In this document: in pieces, positions 7,485-15,380 of the stretch | Position numbering within the stretch: position 1 is the stretch's first letter | Layout of the letters: the number at the start of each line of letters is the position of its first letter | Source of the DNA: Sulfuritalea sp. | Lineage (GTDB): Bacteria > Pseudomonadota > Gammaproteobacteria > Burkholderiales > Rhodocyclaceae | Direction: 5' to 3' | Assembly: GCA_030651305.1 (NCBI GenBank) | Contig: JAUSCI010000034.1 | Location: 1 to 35,482, forward strand | Length of the DNA: 35,482 bases | Position numbers and translations under genes: made by a program | The notes under the pieces: generated by a model | Told to the model about the DNA's origin: nothing | Seen by the model: the letters and a program-made list of their open reading frames with translations, nothing else | The model's database searches: none

Positions 7485-8489
7485 GTGGACTCGCCCTACA
7501 GCCCGCTTGAATTTTCCCTGCTCAACGGCTGGCAGCGCGACTTTCCCATCACCGCTCGCCCGTTCCAGACGCTTGGCACAATAGTCGGCGCTGGTGAGAC
7601 GGCGATTCTGGCGACACTCGGGCGATTGCAGGCGCGCGGCGCCATCAGTCGCGTCGGGGCGGTGTTTGCGCCGCGTCGCGTCGGCGCCTCGACGCTGGCG
7701 GCACTCGCTGCCCCCGCCGAGAGGATGGAACAAATCGCGGCACAAGTCAGTGCCAGGCCGGAAGTGAATCACAACTACCAGCGCGAGCATCACTACAACC
7801 TGTGGTTCGTTGCCACGGCCGCCGACCAGACCGCGCTGGGGGCCGCGCTCGCCGCGATAGAGCAAGAGACGGACTGTGCAGTCATCTCGCTGCCGCTGGA
7901 ACAGGAATATCACATCGACCTCGGCTTCGATCTGAAGTCGCCGCACAAGCATCACGCCGACATCCCGAGCATGCCGGTGCGCGCGCCCGATGCCGCCGAG
8001 AAGCAGTTGATTGCGGCGCTGCAGCCCGGCCTTGAACTGGTGTCGCGTCCCTTCGCGCGCCTCGGCGAGCGCGTCGGCATGAGCGAGAGCGAAGTGCTGA
8101 AGCGGATAAGCGGCTGGGTCGAAGAGGGGCTGATCAAGCGTTTCGGCGTCATCGTGCGCCACCACGAACTGGGCTACCGCGCCAATGCCATGGTGGTGTT
8201 CGACGTACCTGACGCGGACGTCGACCGCATCGGTCGGCTGTTCGCGGCCGAAGCCGGCGTGACCCTGTGCTACCGGCGCAGCCGCTGTCTGCCGCGCTGG
8301 CGCTACAACCTCTATTGCATGGTGCATGGGCGTTGGCGCGAGGAAGTGCAACCGGTGATCGAACACTTGAGCCGGCTGGCGGGCCTGCCGGCGCAGGCGC
8401 TGTTCTCGACGCGGCGCTTCAAGCAGTGCGGCGCGCGCTATTTTGCCGAAGTTCCTCTGTCTCTGGGCAAGGGTCTGGTCAATGCATGA
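7485..8489 (+). CDS. nirDL: NirDL fusion, siroheme decarboxylase subunit
   Basis: The 334-residue protein holds two AsnC/Lrp-like units: residues about 1-155 resemble NirD and about 165-334 resemble NirL. Each has a helix-turn-helix-like segment (GRLQARGAISRVGAVF; KRISGWVEEGLIKRFGVIV) and an alpha/beta domain with the HNYQREHHYNLWF or CYRRSRCLPRWRYNLYCMVH motif, where conserved His residues act in the decarboxylase. In several Proteobacteria nirD and nirL are fused like this. The NirD/L/G/H complex converts siroheme to 12,18-didecarboxysiroheme. Translation starts at GTG 7485, two bases after nirF. Despite the HTH-like parts it is an enzyme, not a regulator. Confidence 0.92.
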   Translation: MDSPYSPLEFSLLNGWQRDFPITARPFQTLGTIVGAGETAILATLGRLQARGAISRVGAVFAPRRVGASTLAALAAPAERMEQIAAQVSARPEVNHNYQREHHYNLWFVATAADQTALGAALAAIEQETDCAVISLPLEQEYHIDLGFDLKSPHKHHADIPSMPVRAPDAAEKQLIAALQPGLELVSRPFARLGERVGMSESEVLKRISGWVEEGLIKRFGVIVRHHELGYRANAMVVFDVPDADVDRIGRLFAAEAGVTLCYRRSRCLPRWRYNLYCMVHGRWREEVQPVIEHLSRLAGLPAQALFSTRRFKQCGARYFAEVPLSLGKGLVNA

Positions 8490-8955
8490 CGCGGCGACGC
8501 CGGAAAAATGGCCGGACGAGATAGACAGAAGGCTGATCAACGCCCTCCAGGGCGATTTTCCGCTGGTTGCCGAACCCTACCGCCAGGTCGCGGAAGCCTT
8601 CGATATGAGCGAGGCGGAACTGCTGTGGCGTCTCGATTCGATGCTCGAACGTCGAGTGCTGACGCGCTTCGGTCCCATGTTCCAGATCGAGCGGGCGGGC
8701 GGCGCATTTGTGCTGGCGGCGATGCGCGTGCCCGACGCTGAATTCGAGCGGGTTGCGGCGCAGGTGAATGCCTTCCCCGAAGTGGCGCACAACTATCGCC
8801 GCGATCACGCTTTGAACATGTGGTTTGTCCTCGCTACGGCGACGCCGCAGGGCATTGCCGAAACCATTGCCGCGATCGAAGTCGCAACAGGCTTGCCGGT
8901 ATTCGCGTTCCCGAAAGAGCGTGAATATTTTGTGGAGATGAAGCTGCGTGCGTGA
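8482..8955 (+). CDS. nirG: NirG, siroheme decarboxylase subunit
   Basis: This 157-residue Lrp/AsnC-like protein starts with the DEIDRRLINALQGDFPL helix and an HTH-like segment. It ends in the alpha/beta domain with HNYRRDHALNMWFVLAT, the conserved motif of NirD/G-type subunits. The ATG at 8482 lies 8 bp inside nirDL, so translation is coupled. It acts with NirDL and NirH on siroheme. The choice of NirG over a second NirD rests on gene order. Confidence 0.88.
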   Translation: MHDAATPEKWPDEIDRRLINALQGDFPLVAEPYRQVAEAFDMSEAELLWRLDSMLERRVLTRFGPMFQIERAGGAFVLAAMRVPDAEFERVAAQVNAFPEVAHNYRRDHALNMWFVLATATPQGIAETIAAIEVATGLPVFAFPKEREYFVEMKLRA

Positions 8956-9448
8956 GGTGAATATCGACAGCAGGCTCGACGCAACCGACCGGCGCCTGAT
9001 GGTCGCGACCCAGGGCGGCTTGCCCCGCGTGTCGCGCCCTTACGACGCACTGGCCGACCAGTTGGGCATCACCGCCGACGAGGTGCTGCGCCGCTTGCAG
9101 CGCATGCTCGATTGCGGCGTGATCCGTCGTATCGGCGCCGTGCCCAACCATTACGCCATCGGTTACACGGCGAACGGCATGTCGGTGTGGGATGTCGATG
9201 ATGCCCGCGTCGACGAACTGGGGGTGCAGGTTGGCGCACTGGAATTCGTCACGCATTGCTACCGCCGTCCGCGCCGTTCGCCGGACTGGCCCTACAATCT
9301 GTTCGCCATGGTGCACAGCCGGAATCGCGACGAAGTTGCCGCCCGCATGGCGCAGATTGCCGTCCTGCTGGGTGATGCCTGCCGGTCGCATGACGTTCTC
9401 TACAGCACCGCCATCCTGAAGAAGACCGGGCTGCGCATCGCCGGCTGA
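8948..9448 (+). CDS. nirH: NirH, siroheme decarboxylase subunit
   Basis: This 166-residue protein has the same Lrp-like layout as NirG, but its C-terminal domain carries THCYRRPRRSPDWPYNLFAMVH, the version found in NirL/NirH. The GTG start at 8948 overlaps nirG by 8 bp. It completes the D-L-G-H set needed for double decarboxylation of siroheme. A gap of 97 bp follows before the prenyltransferase gene, the longest gap inside the maturation block. That gap has one unsupported 22-codon frame (9471-9539). Confidence 0.88.
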   Translation: MREVNIDSRLDATDRRLMVATQGGLPRVSRPYDALADQLGITADEVLRRLQRMLDCGVIRRIGAVPNHYAIGYTANGMSVWDVDDARVDELGVQVGALEFVTHCYRRPRRSPDWPYNLFAMVHSRNRDEVAARMAQIAVLLGDACRSHDVLYSTAILKKTGLRIAG

Positions 9449-9545
9449 CGCGGGCCGGATTGTCTTTCGCCATGGCGGTGAACAGTCGGCGCGGGATCGT
9501 GGCATGCTTCGCCGCATGTGCGAGATCAAGCCCGGGAAGTAGTGC

Positions 9546-10490
9546 ATGTCCAAGCCGCTGGAACCGACTCTCGATGCGCTGCCCAATCCGTTTCTGCGCT
9601 ACTTTGCCGCAACGCGGCCGGCCTTCCTTGCCGTAACGTTCGTCGGTTGTCTGCTGGGCCTGGCTTCGGCGGCGTTTTCCGGAATTGCCGTCGGTCCGGC
9701 GCTGGCCACGGCAACAGTCTTCTTCGCCCTGGTGGCGCATGCCGGCGCCAATGTCATCAACGACTACTACGACTCGCTGTCGGGCTGTGACGGGGCCAAT
9801 GCGGAACGGCAGTTTCCCTTCACAGGCGGCAGCCGGTTCATCCAGAACGGCGTCCTGTCCTCGCGTGCCACGGGCATCTTCGGCTATTCCCTGCTGGCGG
9901 CCGTGGTTCCCGCAGGGCTGTGGCTTACCGCCGCAAGCGGGCCGGAACTGATGCTCATCGGTCTGGCGGGCCTGGTGGCGGGTTGGTCCTATTCGGCGCC
10001 GCCGCTTAAACTGCAGAGTCGCGGCCTTGGCGAATTCGCCGTGACCGCCGGCTGGTTGCTGGTGGTGATCGGCAGCGACTTCGTGCAGCGCCGCGGCTTT
10101 GCCTTGCTGCCCGTCGTCGCCGGCCTCGGCTATGCCCTGCTGGTGGCCAACGTGCTTTACATCAACCAGTTTCCCGACGTGAAGGCAGATGCCGGCGCGG
10201 GCAAGAACACGCTGGTGGTGCGATTGGGCGTTGCACGGGCACGCTGGGGCTACGCGGCGATTGCGGCGCTGGCCTATGGCTGGCCATTTTCGATGGCGCT
10301 GCTCGGGTATCTCCCGGTCGCGGCATTGATTGCATTGCTGCCCGCAGCTGCCAGCTTCGCTGCCGCACGTCAGCTCTGGTTGCGCGCAGGGCAGCCGGCA
10401 GAACTGACCTCTGCGCTCAGGTTGACCATCCTCGCCGCGAGTACTCATGGCCTGTTGCTGGCCATCGTTCTGAGCGTGTCGCGAAGTTGA
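9546..10490 (+). CDS. UbiA-superfamily membrane prenyltransferase (MenA-like)
   Basis: The 314-residue protein has about eight or nine membrane helices and both aspartate-rich prenyl-diphosphate motifs of the UbiA superfamily: NDYYD (about residue 77) and DVKAD (about 208), the latter in the INQFPDVKADAGAGKNTLVVRLG context seen in MenA-like enzymes. Such enzymes attach an isoprenoid chain to an aromatic acceptor such as dihydroxynaphthoate, hydroxybenzoate or haem. It sits between nirH and nirJ in the same direction, with gaps of 97 and 44 bp, so it is probably co-transcribed with the d1 genes. Haem d1 is not known to be prenylated, so the acceptor is unclear. A quinone role for the nitrite respiratory chain is one possibility. 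Family is certain, substrate unknown. Confidence 0.85.
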   Translation: MSKPLEPTLDALPNPFLRYFAATRPAFLAVTFVGCLLGLASAAFSGIAVGPALATATVFFALVAHAGANVINDYYDSLSGCDGANAERQFPFTGGSRFIQNGVLSSRATGIFGYSLLAAVVPAGLWLTAASGPELMLIGLAGLVAGWSYSAPPLKLQSRGLGEFAVTAGWLLVVIGSDFVQRRGFALLPVVAGLGYALLVANVLYINQFPDVKADAGAGKNTLVVRLGVARARWGYAAIAALAYGWPFSMALLGYLPVAALIALLPAAASFAAARQLWLRAGQPAELTSALRLTILAASTHGLLLAIVLSVSRS

Positions 10491-10534
10491 TTGCTGTCAA
10501 CGCCAGTCCTGGCGATTGAGCGTCTAATCAACTG

Positions 10535-11677
10535 ATGTTCAGGATCTCGCAATTCATGCAGGAAATAGCCGCGCCGACGCCTATTGGTCCGATACGCAAG
10601 CCATCGGGCCCGGTGGTGATCTGGAACCTGATCCGCCGCTGCAACCTGACCTGCAAGCATTGCTATTCGATTTCCGCCGACAAGGACTTTGCCGGCGAAC
10701 TCGGCACCGCCGAAGTATTCACCGTGATGGATCAGCTCAAGGCGTTTCGCGTCCCGGCGCTGATTCTCTCCGGCGGCGAGCCCCTGCTGCGTCCCGACAT
10801 TTTCGAAATTTCCGCGCGCTCGAAGGCAATGGGTTTCTTCACCGCCCTGTCTTCCAACGGCACCCTGATCGATGGACCGCTGTGCGAGCGCATCAGCGCA
10901 ATAGGTTTCGATTACGTCGGTGTCAGCCTCGACGGCCTGGGCGCGACGCACGACAAATTCCGCCGCATGCAGGGGGCCTTCGATCTGTCGCTGGCAGGCA
11001 TCCGCCTGTGTCGAGCGGCGGGACTCAAGGTCGGCGTCCGCTACACCATGACGCAGGACAACTTCCAGGATCTTCCCGGCTTGCTCAAGCTGGTCGAGGA
11101 CGAAGGCATCGACCGCTTCTATTTTTCCCATCTCAACTATGCCGGGCGCGGCAACACGAATCGCAAGGACGATGCTCTGCACCAGATGACGCGCAGCGCC
11201 ATGGAGCTGCTGTTCGATACCTGCTGGGCCTATCAGGAGAGAGGGTTGGGCAAGGAATTCACCAGCGGCAACAATGATGCCGATGGCGTTTATCTGCTGT
11301 CATGGCTGCAGCGGAGATTTCCTGAACGGGTAGGGCACATCCGGCAGAAGCTGGCTCAGTGGGGCGGCAATTCGAGCGGCATCAACGTCGCCAACATCGA
11401 CAACCTGGGCAACGTCCATCCCGACACGATGTGGTGGCATCACACCCTGGGCAACGTCCGCGAGCGTTCCTTCGGCGATATCTGGATGGATACCTCCGAT
11501 CCGCTGATGGCCGGACTAAAGGTCCATCCGCGCAAGGTGGGCGGCCGTTGCGGCGCCTGTGTCCATTTCGACATATGCGGCGGCAACACAAGGGTGCGCG
11601 CCCAGCAGTTGACCGGTGATCCATGGTCGGAGGACCCGGGCTGTTACCTCACGGACGAGGAGATTGGAATCGCATGA
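10535..11677 (+). CDS. nirJ: NirJ, radical SAM enzyme of haem d1 synthesis
   Basis: The 380-residue protein has the radical-SAM cluster motif CNLTCKHC (C36, C40, C43), the SAM-binding GGEP, and a SPASM/twitch-like C-terminal cysteine set (CGACVHFDIC ... GCYL) for additional Fe-S binding. NirJ removes the propionate side chains of didecarboxysiroheme and installs the d1 oxo groups or a precursor of them. The ATG at 10535 gives the usual N-terminus (FRISQFMQEI). Its stop overlaps the nirN start (ATGA). An independent homologue, AhbD-type haem synthase, is less likely given the neighbours. Confidence 0.93.
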   Translation: MFRISQFMQEIAAPTPIGPIRKPSGPVVIWNLIRRCNLTCKHCYSISADKDFAGELGTAEVFTVMDQLKAFRVPALILSGGEPLLRPDIFEISARSKAMGFFTALSSNGTLIDGPLCERISAIGFDYVGVSLDGLGATHDKFRRMQGAFDLSLAGIRLCRAAGLKVGVRYTMTQDNFQDLPGLLKLVEDEGIDRFYFSHLNYAGRGNTNRKDDALHQMTRSAMELLFDTCWAYQERGLGKEFTSGNNDADGVYLLSWLQRRFPERVGHIRQKLAQWGGNSSGINVANIDNLGNVHPDTMWWHHTLGNVRERSFGDIWMDTSDPLMAGLKVHPRKVGGRCGACVHFDICGGNTRVRAQQLTGDPWSEDPGCYLTDEEIGIA

Positions 11678-13251
11678 AGAGGTTTTTGGTGCTTGGATTC
11701 TTGTTGGCGAATGCCTTGCCGCTGCTTGCCGCCGAGCCGGCTGCGCTGTTCCAGCAGCATTGCGCCGTTTGCCATGGTCCGGGTCGGCTCGGGCTGATCG
11801 GGCCGGCGCTGCTGCCGGAGAGCCTGGCGCGACTGAGGAAGCCCGAAGCGATCAAGACCATCACCGAGGGACGCGTGGCCACCCAGATGGCCGGCTTTGC
11901 GGATCGCCTGAACAAGGACGAGATCGCCGGGCTGGCCGATTACATCTATACCGCCGTATTGCCAGCGCCGACTCTTGCCGAGGAAGACATCAAGGCTTCG
12001 CGCATCGTCAGTTTCGCGCCGGGCAGCCTGCCGGCAAGGCCCTCAGATGTATTCAAGGGTGTCGACATGATGAACCTGTTCATCGTGGTCGAGACCGGCG
12101 ATCACCATGTCACGGTGCTCGATGGCGACAAGCTGGAACCGATACATCGTTTTCAGAGTCGCTTCGCCCTGCATGGCGGCCCCAAGTTTACGCCCGACGG
12201 GCGCTACGTCTTCTTTGCCTCGCGCGACGGCTGGATCACCAAGTTCGACATCTGGAATCTCAAGGTTGTCGCCGAGATTCGCGCCGGCATCAATACGCGC
12301 AACCTCGCCGTCTCCGGCGATGGCAAGTTTCTGGCGGTGGCCAACTACCTGCCGCACACGCTGGTGCTGCTCGATGCTGACCTCAACGTACTCAAGGTGC
12401 ATCAGGTCTGGAACAAGGATCACAAGGAAAGCTCGCGCGTCTCGGCGGTCTATGACGCCGCGCCGCGACAAAGCTTTGTCGCCGCGCTGAAGGACGTGCC
12501 GGAAGTCTGGGAGATCAGCTACAACCCCAAGGCCGACGATATTCCGGTGGGCATGGTTCACGATTTTCAGTACAAGGAAGGCGCTTTCATTCCCGGCTTC
12601 CTCAATCCACGGCGCAGCCTTCTGTCCGAGCCGCTGGATGATTTCTTCTTCACCCAGAATTATGCCGAACTGATGGGCTCCAGCCGCGAGGCGGGAAAAG
12701 GGCAGGTGGTCAATCTCGACGTGCGCAAGAAGATCGCCGACCTGAGCCTGCCCGGCATGCCGCATCTCGGTTCCGGCATCACCTGGAATTACCGTCCGCC
12801 GCAGGGCGCTCAGGACCGCACCGTGATGGCTACGCCCAACCTCAAGGAGGGGCTGATCACGGTGATCGACATGAAGGACTGGACGACAATCAAGACCATC
12901 CCGACCCTCGGCCCCGGCTTCTTCATGCGCAGCCATGAAAACACGCCCTACGCCTGGACCGATTCGATGATGTCGAAGGGCAAGGACACGCTACAGGTAA
13001 TCGACAAGCGCACGCTGGAAAAAGTCGCCGAAGTCAGGACCGATCCGGGCAAGACGCTGGCTCATGTCGAATTCACCCGCGACGGCAAGTACGTTCTGGC
13101 CAGCCTGTGGGAGCGCAAGGCCGACGGCGGGGCGCTGATTGTGTTCGATGCGGCGACCTTCAAGGAGGTCAAGCGCATCCCGATGGACAAGCCGGTTGGC
13201 AAGTACAACCTTTACAACAAGATCAACCGCTCGGAAGGTACCAGCCACTGA
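11674..13251 (+). CDS. nirN: NirN, periplasmic c/d1-type dihydro-haem d1 dehydrogenase
   Basis: The 525-residue protein has a signal peptide ending LLAA, a c-type domain with CAVCH (C30-H34) and a d1-binding propeller similar to NirS. It lacks the canonical NirS pocket segment YAVHISR (here SRFALHGGPKFTP). NirN catalyses the last step of d1 synthesis, introducing the acrylate double bond, and hands the cofactor to NirS. The ATG at 11674 overlaps the nirJ stop; an upstream in-frame start at 11623 would spoil the signal peptide. It is distinguished from NirS by the shorter linker and the different C-terminus (NLYNKINRSEG). Confidence 0.92.
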   Translation: MKRFLVLGFLLANALPLLAAEPAALFQQHCAVCHGPGRLGLIGPALLPESLARLRKPEAIKTITEGRVATQMAGFADRLNKDEIAGLADYIYTAVLPAPTLAEEDIKASRIVSFAPGSLPARPSDVFKGVDMMNLFIVVETGDHHVTVLDGDKLEPIHRFQSRFALHGGPKFTPDGRYVFFASRDGWITKFDIWNLKVVAEIRAGINTRNLAVSGDGKFLAVANYLPHTLVLLDADLNVLKVHQVWNKDHKESSRVSAVYDAAPRQSFVAALKDVPEVWEISYNPKADDIPVGMVHDFQYKEGAFIPGFLNPRRSLLSEPLDDFFFTQNYAELMGSSREAGKGQVVNLDVRKKIADLSLPGMPHLGSGITWNYRPPQGAQDRTVMATPNLKEGLITVIDMKDWTTIKTIPTLGPGFFMRSHENTPYAWTDSMMSKGKDTLQVIDKRTLEKVAEVRTDPGKTLAHVEFTRDGKYVLASLWERKADGGALIVFDAATFKEVKRIPMDKPVGKYNLYNKINRSEGTSH

Positions 13252-13308
13252 GACGCTTGAACGATTCCGGGTAAACTCATGCGCCGCCAACAGCCCGACA
13301 AGGAGAGA

Positions 13309-14049
13309 ATGATGAGTGAGTTTTCAGGAAAGGTTGCGATCGTCACCGGGTCGTCGAGCGGGATCGGCGAGGCGATAGCGCGTCGCTTGGCGGAACTCGG
13401 TGCCTCGGTGGTCATCAATTCGGCCTCGTCCGTTGAGGCCGGACAAAAGATTGCCAAAGAACTCGGCGACGGCGCCATTTATGTGCAGGGCGACATCAGC
13501 GACAAGGCATCCGGCGAGCGACTGCTCGCGGCGACACTCGAGCGTTTCGGCAAACTCGACATTCTGGTGAACAATGCCGGCTGGACCCGTGCCGTGCCGC
13601 ATCCTGATCTGGAGGCACTGACCGACGACATTTTCGCGCGGACCTTCGAGGTCAACGTCACTGGCACCTGGATGCTGACCAAGGCAGCAATGCCCTACCT
13701 CAAACAGAGCGATGACGGCAATGTGATCAACATCACCTCGATTGCCGGCGTGCGCCCGGTGGGCAGTTCGATTGCCTATTCCATGAGCAAGGCGGCGCTC
13801 AACCACATGACGCTGCTGCTGGCCAAGTCATGCGGACCGGTGCGCGTCAATGCAGTTGCGCCCGGCCTGGTGGAGACACCGTGGACCAAGGATTGGCAGG
13901 CGCAGCACGACGCCGTCAAAGGCAGGGCGCCGCTCAAGCGATCGGCCACTACCGCCGACTGTGTCGAAGCAGCCCTTGCCCTGCTGCGCAACCGTTACGC
14001 CACAGGGCAAATCTTCGTGGTCGATGGCGGGCTCACGTTGGTGATATAG
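13309..14049 (+). CDS. Short-chain dehydrogenase/reductase (SDR)
   Basis: This classical SDR has 246 residues. The TGSSSGIG dinucleotide-binding loop is near the N-terminus, NNAG in the middle, and the active site Ser/Tyr/Lys in ITSIAG ... YSMSK. The C-terminal VDGGLTLVI is typical of the FabG-like group. AGGAG at 13301-13305 serves an ATG at 13309 or the adjacent one at 13312. It lies 57 bp after nirN in the same direction and may be the last gene of the operon. No link to haem d1 is known for this family, and its substrate is unknown. Confidence 0.85.
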   Translation: MMSEFSGKVAIVTGSSSGIGEAIARRLAELGASVVINSASSVEAGQKIAKELGDGAIYVQGDISDKASGERLLAATLERFGKLDILVNNAGWTRAVPHPDLEALTDDIFARTFEVNVTGTWMLTKAAMPYLKQSDDGNVINITSIAGVRPVGSSIAYSMSKAALNHMTLLLAKSCGPVRVNAVAPGLVETPWTKDWQAQHDAVKGRAPLKRSATTADCVEAALALLRNRYATGQIFVVDGGLTLVI

Positions 14050-14199
14050 CCAGGCGCGAACTTCGGGATCGGATTGAACAGGCCGGAACAAGGACGACGA
14101 CTGATCGCGATCCGAGCCATCAACGAATCCGGAGCATCAAGTAGATGTTCGCGACTTTTCTGCACAGGTTGCGTTGGCCTTTCACTGTCAAAGGAGCGT

Positions 14200-14478
14200 A
14201 TGAATCCCGCGCTGCAGACCCCGCCTCCAGGCGGTATGCCCCCGGGTGGCGATAGTGGTGGACTCACGAAAGACCAAGTCACCGCCGCAGCAAAAGAAGT
14301 TGGCTCAACAGACAGCAAAGCTTCAAGCGCGCTCACCAGTCTCGCGAAAAACTTCGACACGGCCGATATAAATCAGGACGGAAAGGTCAGCTTCCAGGAG
14401 TTGGTGGCCTACTGCAGCGTCTTGTCCTTGGGCGTCTCGTGGTCGATCTTCTTCAGGAATTACAGCCACTCGGCGTGA
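14200..14478 (+). pseudogene. EF-hand protein truncated by IS630 remnant
   Basis: From ATG 14200 (AAAGGAG upstream) the frame encodes a Pro/Gly-rich segment (PPPGGMPPGGDSGG), a helical part and one canonical EF-hand loop, DINQDGKVSFQE, with Ca-binding Asp/Asn/Asp/Glu positions. After about base 14412 the frame enters the reverse strand of a transposase relic, so the last 20 or so residues are not native. Related EF-hand proteins normally have further calcium loops, so this copy is probably broken. The region 14050-14199 upstream shows nothing recognisable. Confidence 0.6.
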
Positions 14479-14999
14479 GTGTGGCGCTGCTGGCATTGGC
14501 CGATGACCTGACCATCCAATACATTGAGCGCGGCAAACAGCGTCGTCGTTCCGTTGCGCTTGTAGTCATGAGTCATCGTTTCCGCCCGCCCCTTCTTCAT
14601 CGGCAGTCTGGGCTGGGTGCGATCCAGCGCTTGTACCTGGCTCTGATGAAACCCCTGCGCAGCAGGACGGGCAGCAAAGCTGCCTCGCCGCTGCGGATTC
14701 TCGTCGCAGCACAGCACCAGCGCGTGCTCGGGCGGCGACATGTACAGGCCGACGGAGTCTTCGAGCTTCTCGACGAACCCGCCTAGTCGCGACTCGGCGT
14801 ACCGCTCACGCCAGCGTGCGACTTGCACACGGCCCACGCCTAACTGCTGGGCGATGGTCTTGTTCTGCATCCCATCCGCGGCCAGCAGCACGATGCGCGC
14901 ACGTTGTGAAAGCCTCACGCTCGACAGCTTGGAACGCACCAGCTTCGACAATTCGGCATGCTCTTCGTTGGTCAGCGCGATCTCGGGGGCAACTCGCAT
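14412..14999 (-). pseudogene. IS630-family transposase remnant (internally deleted)
   Basis: From ATG 14999 (GGAGAAG upstream) the N-terminus MRVAPEI and the segment LSQRARIVLLAADGMQNKTIAQQL match IS630-type transposases. After RWRERYAESRLGG roughly 75 family residues are missing. The frame resumes at VGLYMSPPEHALVLCCDE, carrying the first catalytic Asp. It then has an unusual 19-residue insertion before QVQALDRTQ and continues to THAEWL, where a TAA replaces the expected Lys codon. Homology runs on past the stop (FLKKIDHETPKDKTLQ) to about 14412 and then breaks into the EF-hand gene, so the second and third catalytic acids are lost. It cannot be an active transposase. Terminal inverted repeats and target duplications were not identified. 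Confidence 0.8.
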
Positions 15000-15061
15000 T
15001 TGCTTCTCCACTCTGCACGTATTGTGCATCGGAGAAGCAGAATTGATATAAGTTCCAGCAA

Positions 15062-15229
15062 GATAGCAACACTACACTAGCGGACAGTACGGAAAGGCGA
15101 CTGACGCTGCGGTTATCAAGAATCGAGAAGCACGGAGTGCCGCATATCCGGTTGGTCGTGGCTGATACCGGAGCTGGAATATCGGTGGAAGCGCGGGAGA
15201 AGATATTCAAGCCGTTCTATAGTACATGA
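15062..15229 (+). pseudogene. Histidine-kinase C-terminal fragment
   Basis: An open frame without a credible start encodes RLTLRLSRIEKHGVPHIRLVVAD followed by DTGAGISVEAREKIFKPFYST and a stop. The DTGAGI box and the F-box-like KIFKPFYST are hallmarks of the ATP-binding domain of sensor kinases. Both the N-terminal bulk and the final GLGL box are absent, so this is a stranded gene piece beside the IS relic. No functional product is expected. The next 150 bp (15230-15380) hold no feature I can support. Confidence 0.65.
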
Positions 15230-15380
15230 TGTGATTGCACGCTGACTGCGTGTCTTTTCAAGGACCGGCTACGGATTGCGGCAGAGTATTACCCAGTACT
15301 CGGCTTGATCGGCGATGGTACGATGCCCGTCATGGCCGCGTCCCCCCAAATCCTGAAGACCGTCGAGTAAGCTTCGGATC

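Noticed and set aside
7485-9448. NirDL, NirG and NirH as AsnC/Lrp transcription regulators
   Set aside because: They contain Lrp-like folds, but the conserved His motifs and operon place identify siroheme decarboxylase subunits.
9471-9539. 22-codon frame between nirH and the prenyltransferase
   Set aside because: No ribosome site, no recognisable motif and very short; not supported as a gene.
15286-15303. Short dyad GAGTA/TACTC before the acylase gene as operator
   Set aside because: Only five paired bases with an 8-bp gap; expected by chance in this length.
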